Assembly: GCA_900766395.1 (NCBI GenBank)
Contig: CAAFWB010000028.1
Coordinates: forward strand, 1 to 9,023
DNA: 9,023 nucleotides
Source: Clostridia bacterium
GTDB lineage: Bacteria > Bacillota > Clostridia > Christensenellales > UBA1242
Direction: 5' to 3'
The notes under the pieces are model-generated. The model was not told the DNA's origin, made no database searches, and saw nothing but the letters and a program-made list of their open reading frames with translations. A program made the translations under genes and the position numbers. Positions within the stretch are counted from its first letter, which is position 1. Each line of letters starts with the position of its first letter. Below are positions 6,177 through 9,023 of the stretch, in pieces.

Positions 6177-6902
6177 TTATTGTTCAATTCCACAACTTGT
6201 CTTTGTTTTTTCTTGAGCTTGAAGCCATTGCCCACAAAGACTTTCTCCCTTGCCACCTTTCGTCAAATGTTTGAAATTGTCAACAAATGTTTCGTGGTCA
6301 ACATCAAGCAGTTGCGAAAATGCCAACAAAGGATATTCAATGTTTTGCCCTTTGCACAAAATTGAGTCAACACTCGCAGATGAATTGAAATTTGCACAAA
6401 ATTTTTCGGCTGCATTCTTATATTTGCAACACCCCAAGTCTTTGAGCTTTTGACAGAGCTGCTTTTGTTGTTCATCAGACAAATTTAAGTCTTCCGCCTT
6501 CAAAAAAATTGTCATCACTTTTTTGCATAGCTTTAGTGCATCGTCCAAGCTTGTTGTTTCACTCGTCAAATCACAGCTTTTGATATTTCCCAAATCTTTC
6601 ATCATTTGTTCAAAATCAGCATATACAAATTCTTTTCTTGCAGCTTCACGACTTTGCTTTTTATTCCAGTCTGCACTCAATTTGTCAAATTGTTCTTTCA
6701 CATCCCAATATCTCATGCTTTTGTCAATTTCAACTGTTATGTCGCCATATATTTTTGAATTTGTGTGAATATACGCTTTTTTGACACCTGGAAAATCGTT
6801 TTCGCGATAATCAATAAGAGCGTCAATAAGGACATCAAAAACTTTGTCGCTTTTGCACTCATAAACCAATTTATCCCCATCAACATTTCTTTCAAAATCC
6901 AT
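6177..6902 (-). CDS. Hypothetical soluble protein, 241 aa
   Basis: I do not recognise this protein. The start is well supported by GAGG (6908-6911) five bases before the ATG, and the gene ends in a clear terminator. No signal peptide or membrane segment is visible. Residues 1-65 look like a mixed alpha/beta domain (KLVYECKSDKVFDVLIDALI, then KKAYIHTNSKIYGDITVEID), and the rest looks mainly helical and charged. It has ten cysteines (for example 150, 158, 159, 169, 183), without an obvious metal-site spacing. It lies 235 bases downstream of the WG-repeat gene with no clear terminator between, so co-transcription is possible. TTGACA at 6973-6978 has no good -10 at normal spacing, and a TTGCAA/TAGAAT pair has a 19-base spacer, so its promoter is unresolved. 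A role linked to the WG-repeat protein is only guesswork. Confidence 0.8.
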   Translation of the reverse strand: MDFERNVDGDKLVYECKSDKVFDVLIDALIDYRENDFPGVKKAYIHTNSKIYGDITVEIDKSMRYWDVKEQFDKLSADWNKKQSREAARKEFVYADFEQMMKDLGNIKSCDLTSETTSLDDALKLCKKVMTIFLKAEDLNLSDEQQKQLCQKLKDLGCCKYKNAAEKFCANFNSSASVDSILCKGQNIEYPLLAFSQLLDVDHETFVDNFKHLTKGGKGESLCGQWLQAQEKTKTSCGIEQ

Positions 6903-6951
6903 TTTAACCTCAACTACTTAAACTTTGTGATGTAAAAATTCTAGGCAAGTT

Positions 6952-6973
6952 AAACTTTTTGCTTGCAAAGTTT
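6952..6973. repeat. Inverted repeat upstream of the 241-aa hypothetical gene
   Basis: AAACTTT (6952-6958) and AAAGTTT (6967-6973) form a 7-bp inverted repeat around TTGCTTGC. No T-run follows on the minus strand, so it is not an intrinsic terminator. It lies next to a TTGACA hexamer at 6973-6978 and could be an operator or an mRNA hairpin. Confidence 0.3.
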
Positions 6974-7031
6974 GTCAAATTTTCAACAAAAACAAAACAA
7001 ACTCATCCATCAAATGGCAATTTTCTCCCAT

Positions 7032-7145
7032 TCAGTCAATCGTATCATACTGATCAGACTCTTGAATTTGTCTTGAATATTTGAGATACTTTGCAAACGC
7101 CTTGCTAATGTCATTAACCACTTTTTTCGATTTTTCTTTATTCAC
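7032..7145 (-). CDS. Possible small ORF, 37 aa, coupled to the WG-repeat gene
   Basis: A GTG at 7143-7145 overlaps the last codons of the WG-repeat gene by 8 bp in another frame and opens 37 codons ending in TGA at 7032-7034. The product is basic and probably helical (KKVVNDISKAFAKYLKYSRQ in its middle), with an acidic end. AAGGGA lies nine bases upstream of the GTG, a usable though distant ribosome binding site. In AT-rich DNA, 37 stop-free codons are unusual but not rare. It could be a small coupled protein, a frameshifted C-terminal extension of the WG-repeat protein, or chance. Confidence 0.35.
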   Translation of the reverse strand: MNKEKSKKVVNDISKAFAKYLKYSRQIQESDQYDTID

Positions 7146-7920
7146 TTAGGTCATTCCCTTTACTTTTATCAAATGATGCAAGCACCAACTTGCCAACTGC
7201 GGCATAAAACTTATCATGCAACTCTTCTTGTGCTTTTGCTTTGTTTGGTTGTTCCACTTGCAGTGCGTTTTTCCTTCTTTCTGAAAAGTCAGTGTATTTA
7301 TCCAATAAATCGTTTTTGACAGCCATAATATCTTCGCGATATTGGGCTTGCTCCAACTTTTGCATATGCATTCCATATAATCTCGACAAACAAATATTAC
7401 ACAAATCATCATCCAAATAATCTTCTTGGTTTGGAAATTGATCAAGCTTTGACTTTTCCACAATCTCTCTATATTTATCGCAATTAAGATCACATTCTAA
7501 AATTTGACCGATATATGGCTCATCTTTGTCAAATTTCCACCCATAGAACATGCTTTTCCCATCCAACTCAACTTCTGCTATCCCTTCAGAAAAATTCCAA
7601 GCAGAATCGTATTGAATTGGAATGACAACCTTGCCTGTCTTGTCAATAAAGCCCCATTTGTCATCTTTCTCAACAGCAGCCAAGCCTTCTGAAAAATTAT
7701 GTAATGATTGATACTCGCATGGCACAACTTCTTTCCCAGCTTTGTTCACACAACCCCATTTACCATCTTTCTCAACGATTGAAATATTGTTGTTGAAAGC
7801 GCCAACAGAGTCATATTCACAGTGCAAAATTTCTATGCCTGCATCATTGATATATCCAAACTTGCCATCTTTCTCAACAACAGCCAAGCCTTTAAAAAAA
7901 CTAAAAACTTTATCATACAT
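7138..7920 (-). CDS. WG-repeat protein with helical C-terminal region
   Basis: The 260-aa protein begins with three full 34-residue WG repeats (residues 2-35, 36-69, 70-103) and a partial fourth (104-122). Each has the pattern 'Y-S---F--G-A-VEKDGKWG-I-K-GK-VIP-EY', as in GLAAVEKDDKWGFIDKTGKV. WG repeats (PF14903) form beta-rich modules thought to mediate binding; no enzymatic role is known to me. There is no signal peptide, so it is probably cytoplasmic. Residues 140-260 are charged and helical, with C143/C147 and C174/C177 pairs; I do not recognise this part. It has a strong promoter (7957-7985) and AGAGG about ten bases before the ATG, a slightly long spacing. The remnant of an IS200-type element lies upstream of it. 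Confidence 0.88.
   Translation of the reverse strand: MYDKVFSFFKGLAVVEKDGKFGYINDAGIEILHCEYDSVGAFNNNISIVEKDGKWGCVNKAGKEVVPCEYQSLHNFSEGLAAVEKDDKWGFIDKTGKVVIPIQYDSAWNFSEGIAEVELDGKSMFYGWKFDKDEPYIGQILECDLNCDKYREIVEKSKLDQFPNQEDYLDDDLCNICLSRLYGMHMQKLEQAQYREDIMAVKNDLLDKYTDFSERRKNALQVEQPNKAKAQEELHDKFYAAVGKLVLASFDKSKGNDLSE
7558..7917 (-). repeat. 102-bp tandem repeats encoding WG modules
   Basis: The first 360 coding bases consist of three and a half units of 102 bp. The plus strand shows recurring blocks such as CCATCTTTCTCAAC at about the same place in each unit. Similarity at DNA level suggests expansion by internal duplication, and the unit number may vary between strains. Confidence 0.75.
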
Positions 7921-7938
7921 AACTTTTATTCCTCTTTC

Positions 7939-7952
7939 ATAATAAATTATGT
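7939..7952. promoter_or_regulatory. Small inverted repeat at the WG gene transcription start
   Basis: CATAAT-AA-ATTATG is a perfect 6-bp inverted repeat with a 2-base centre. It covers the start site predicted from the promoter at 7957-7985. The position suits a repressor site, but the motif is AT-rich and could be chance. Confidence 0.3.
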
Positions 7953-7956
7953 GTAT

Positions 7957-7985
7957 ACTATAACTTGTGATAACGATTTTGTCAA
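7957..7985 (-). promoter_or_regulatory. Strong sigma-A promoter of the WG-repeat gene
   Basis: A perfect TTGACA (7980-7985), a 17-base spacer and TATAGT (7957-7962) on the minus strand. Transcription should start near 7950, giving a leader of about 30 bases that includes AAGAGG. Confidence 0.8.
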
Positions 7986-8047
7986 GTTCTCTTAAAACAG
8001 ATAAATTCGCATCGTATCAAAAATTATTCATTCAAAATGGCTTGAGT

Positions 8048-8128
8048 TCACAAATCAACATCTTGTTTCAAATTAAATTTCCAATTCCAAGAAGTGTGTG
8101 CTAAACTACTAGTGGTTTCTTTTGATAC
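8048..8128 (-). pseudogene. tnpA: IS200-type transposase tnpA, N-terminal stub
   Basis: The frame beginning at GTA (8126-8128) encodes VSKETTSSLAHTSWNWKF and a few more residues before TGA at 8048-8050. From memory, IS200-type Y1 transposases commonly begin 'KET-SLAHT-WNCKYHIVF-PKYRR', so residues 3-18 are a good match and the similarity fades afterwards. The expected start codon lies exactly seven bases after GGAG (8136-8139) but reads GTA, so initiation is lost or very weak. The HUH histidines and catalytic tyrosine of the full protein (about 130-150 residues) are absent. The hairpins upstream match the IS200 left-end layout, which supports the call. Confidence 0.7.
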
Positions 8129-8201
8129 AATATTTCTCCTTTGTGTTTTGTATGATTTTATGTAGACTACAATCTAAATACTAACACAAAAGAGAAATAT
8201 T
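8129..8201 (-). promoter_or_regulatory. RBS-sequestering hairpin of the IS200 tnpA leader
   Basis: In minus-strand RNA the arm 8183-8201 (AAUAUUUCUCUUUUGUGUU) pairs with 8129-8147 (AACACAAAGGAGAAAUAUU) over all 19 positions, with a single G-U pair. The loop is 35 bases. The ribosome binding site AAGGAG is wholly inside the stem. In plus-strand RNA the same position would be a C-A mismatch, so the structure fits a minus-strand transcript. This matches the translational block described for IS200. Confidence 0.7.
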
Positions 8202-8211
8202 TGTCGACAAA
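8200..8211. repeat. 12-bp perfect palindrome in the IS200 left end
   Basis: TTTGTCGACAAA is a perfect palindrome lying between the two hairpins of the IS200 remnant. It could be part of the element's left-end structure or a protein site. Nothing else in the window resembles it. Confidence 0.35.
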
Positions 8212-8220
8212 CCGAAATTG

Positions 8221-8250
8221 AACCCCCAGACTATCTGGGGGTTTTCTTTT
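8221..8250 (+). terminator. Strong bidirectional hairpin, IS200 left-end terminator
   Basis: AACCCCCAGA (8221-8230), loop CTA, TCTGGGGGTT (8234-8243): a 10-bp GC-rich stem. On the plus strand it runs into TTCTTTT, a usable T-tract. On the minus strand the run after the stem is poor, but the hairpin matches the IS200 left-end terminator that insulates tnpA from outside transcription. No plus-strand gene leads into it, so its presence is best explained by the IS remnant. Confidence 0.75.
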
Positions 8251-8251
8251 A

Positions 8252-8282
8252 CAAAAAAAAAGCGAAGTGTTTCCACTTCGCT
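8252..8282 (-). terminator. Intrinsic terminator of the LRR gene
   Basis: Five bases after the TAA (8288-8290) the minus strand reads AGCGAAGTG-GAAA-CACTTCGCT, a 9-bp stem with a GAAA tetraloop, followed by a run of eight T. This is a textbook terminator. Its stem shares CGAAGT/ACTTCG with the terminator at 6141-6168. Confidence 0.9.
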
Positions 8283-8287
8283 TATAG

Positions 8288-9023
8288 TTAAATTCTTCCA
8301 CCATCACTGTCTTTTTGTTCGCACCATTCAAGATTTCTGGAATCAGCTTTCAAAGCATAAAATTTATTTGCTCTAAGTTCTTCGTCAAGTCGTTTTTCTT
8401 CATCTGTCATTTTTATAATTTTGCAGTCACAACCAAGAAATTCGTTTCTATAAGTTCTCATCACTTTTTCAGGAACGTCAATTCCAACCTTGTCGCACTT
8501 TGCAAAAGCATTTTCGCCAACCCACACAAGACTTTTTGGCAAAACAAGTTTTTTGAGGTTTTTGCAACCATAAAAAGCATAGTCACATATTCCACGAACA
8601 CTTTCCGGAATTTCAATCTCTTCAAGTGTGCAACAATTATAAAATGCCTTTTCATCAATAACTTCCAAGGACTTTGGCAATTTGACTTTTCTCAAACACT
8701 TGCAATTTTCAAAAGTCTTTGCTTCAATCATTGTCACCCCTTCTGGAATTTCAATCTCTTCGAGTTCTTCACAAAATGCAAAAGCTCCTTGCCCAATCTT
8801 CTTTATGTCTTTGGGAAGTAAAGCACTTTTTAGTCCATTGCAACCATAAAAACAATTTGCACCAATAAAATCAACATTTTCAGGAATAACAACATTTTCA
8901 AGAGCGCAACACATTTGAAAAGCATTACTGTTTATATTTTGCAAAGTATTTGGAAATGTAATCGCTTTCAATTTATCACATTTTGCGAATGCACAAAGAT
9001 CGGACGGGCACACGACTGAACTC
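8288..9023 (-). CDS. BspA-type leucine-rich-repeat protein (5' end outside window)
   Basis: The reading frame is open to the window edge. The residues before the GTG at 9011-9013 (SSV) continue the frame, so that GTG is not a convincing start and the gene is cut. The visible part has eight repeats of 23 residues with the LRR_5 pattern 'AFxxCxxLxxIxIPxxvxxIgxx' (for example AFYNCCTLEEIEIPESVRGI) and a ninth partial capping unit, then a charged tail of about 40 residues. Each repeat has a cysteine at the same place (AFAKC, AFQMC, CFYGC and so on). Such repeats usually mediate protein binding; secreted BspA proteins act in adhesion. No signal peptide can be judged because the N-terminus is missing. 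There is no obvious C-terminal cell-wall anchor. Confidence 0.9.
   Translation of the reverse strand, partial: SSVVCPSDLCAFAKCDKLKAITFPNTLQNINSNAFQMCCALENVVIPENVDFIGANCFYGCNGLKSALLPKDIKKIGQGAFAFCEELEEIEIPEGVTMIEAKTFENCKCLRKVKLPKSLEVIDEKAFYNCCTLEEIEIPESVRGICDYAFYGCKNLKKLVLPKSLVWVGENAFAKCDKVGIDVPEKVMRTYRNEFLGCDCKIIKMTDEEKRLDEELRANKFYALKADSRNLEWCEQKDSDGGRI
8414..8992 (-). repeat. 69-bp tandem repeats encoding leucine-rich repeats
   Basis: About eight units of 69 bp encode the 23-residue LRR modules. Units share short DNA blocks such as GGAATTTCAATCTCTTC on the plus strand (8611 and 8742 regions), which points to expansion by duplication. More units probably lie beyond the right edge. Confidence 0.7.

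Larger units (their letters stand above)
8048..8247 (-). mobile_element. Degraded IS200-family insertion sequence, left end only
   Basis: In minus-strand order this 200-bp stretch holds a 10-bp terminator hairpin (8221-8243), a 12-bp palindrome, a 19-bp hairpin masking a ribosome binding site (8129-8201) and the first codons of tnpA. This matches the known left-end design of IS200, which uses one hairpin to stop transcription coming from outside and another to block translation of tnpA. Complete elements are about 700 bp. Here the rest of tnpA and a recognisable right end are missing. The outer border is estimated, since IS200 elements have no terminal inverted repeats or target duplications to mark it. 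It follows directly on the LRR gene terminator. Confidence 0.7.

Noticed and set aside
7951..7964. A second copy of the AbrB operon operator in the WG promoter (GTTATAGTATAC)
   Set aside because: Only one half-site is similar and it overlaps the -10 hexamer, so the resemblance is probably due to shared AT-rich promoter bases.
8151..8183. Short plus-strand ORF of ten codons starting at ATG 8152, ahead of the plus-strand terminator
   Set aside because: It has no ribosome binding site, lies inside the loop of the IS200 hairpin, and the terminator is explained by the IS left end. No good plus-strand promoter was found.
8129..8250. A stand-alone small RNA such as 6S RNA on the plus strand
   Set aside because: The hairpin pairs better on the minus strand and masks a minus-strand ribosome binding site, which fits an IS200 leader rather than a known housekeeping RNA.
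8315..8821. A 168-codon plus-strand ORF opposite the LRR gene
   Set aside because: It is the regular antisense shadow of the LRR repeats, with the same 23-residue periodicity and no ribosome binding site of its own.
1..9023. CRISPR array, tRNA or rRNA genes
   Set aside because: I saw no spaced identical short repeats and no cloverleaf or rRNA-like sequence. The tandem repeats at 7558-7917 and 8414-8992 are protein-coding.

Overview
The window comes from a low-GC, Gram-positive-type bacterium, most likely an uncultured gut or rumen member of the Clostridia (Bacillota). The reasons are the AT-rich sequence, GGAG-type ribosome binding sites, sigma-A-like promoters, intrinsic terminators, a lipobox lipoprotein, and YitT, AbrB/SpoVT, WG-repeat and BspA-type LRR proteins. 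TAA, TAG and TGA all end genes, so the code looks standard. Every convincing gene is on the minus strand, so transcription runs from high to low coordinates. The taxonomic call is inference.

Read in the direction of transcription (right to left), the window opens with the 3' part of a leucine-rich-repeat gene (8288 to the right edge) and its terminator. Next is a 367-bp gene-free gap holding the degraded left end of an IS200-type insertion sequence: a terminator hairpin, a 19-bp hairpin that buries a ribosome binding site, and a 26-codon tnpA stub. A strong promoter (7957-7985) then drives a WG-repeat gene (7138-7920), a possible 37-codon coupled ORF (7032-7145), and an unrecognised 241-aa gene (6177-6902) that ends in a terminator.

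The middle carries a formate/nitrite-family channel (5439-6092), whose promoter sits so close to the ATG that the mRNA may be leaderless, followed by a beta-helix-like lipoprotein (4481-5362). Then comes a YitT-family membrane protein (3245-4375) with its own promoter and terminator.

The left part is an operon of an AbrB/SpoVT regulator, an ABC ATPase and a 12-segment ABC permease (690-3161). Its promoter is very clear, and a perfect 7-bp inverted repeat lies over the predicted transcription start. This looks like a self-regulated ABC-2-type exporter. At the left edge is the start of a PrgI/VirB4-like conjugation-type gene (15-563), which stops at an in-frame TAA after 182 codons and reopens with ATG in the same frame.

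I do not see a clearly new multi-gene system. The most informative signals are the IS200 remnant with its intact RBS-masking hairpin, the interrupted VirB4-like ORF, the operator over the ABC operon start site, and the possible leaderless channel mRNA.
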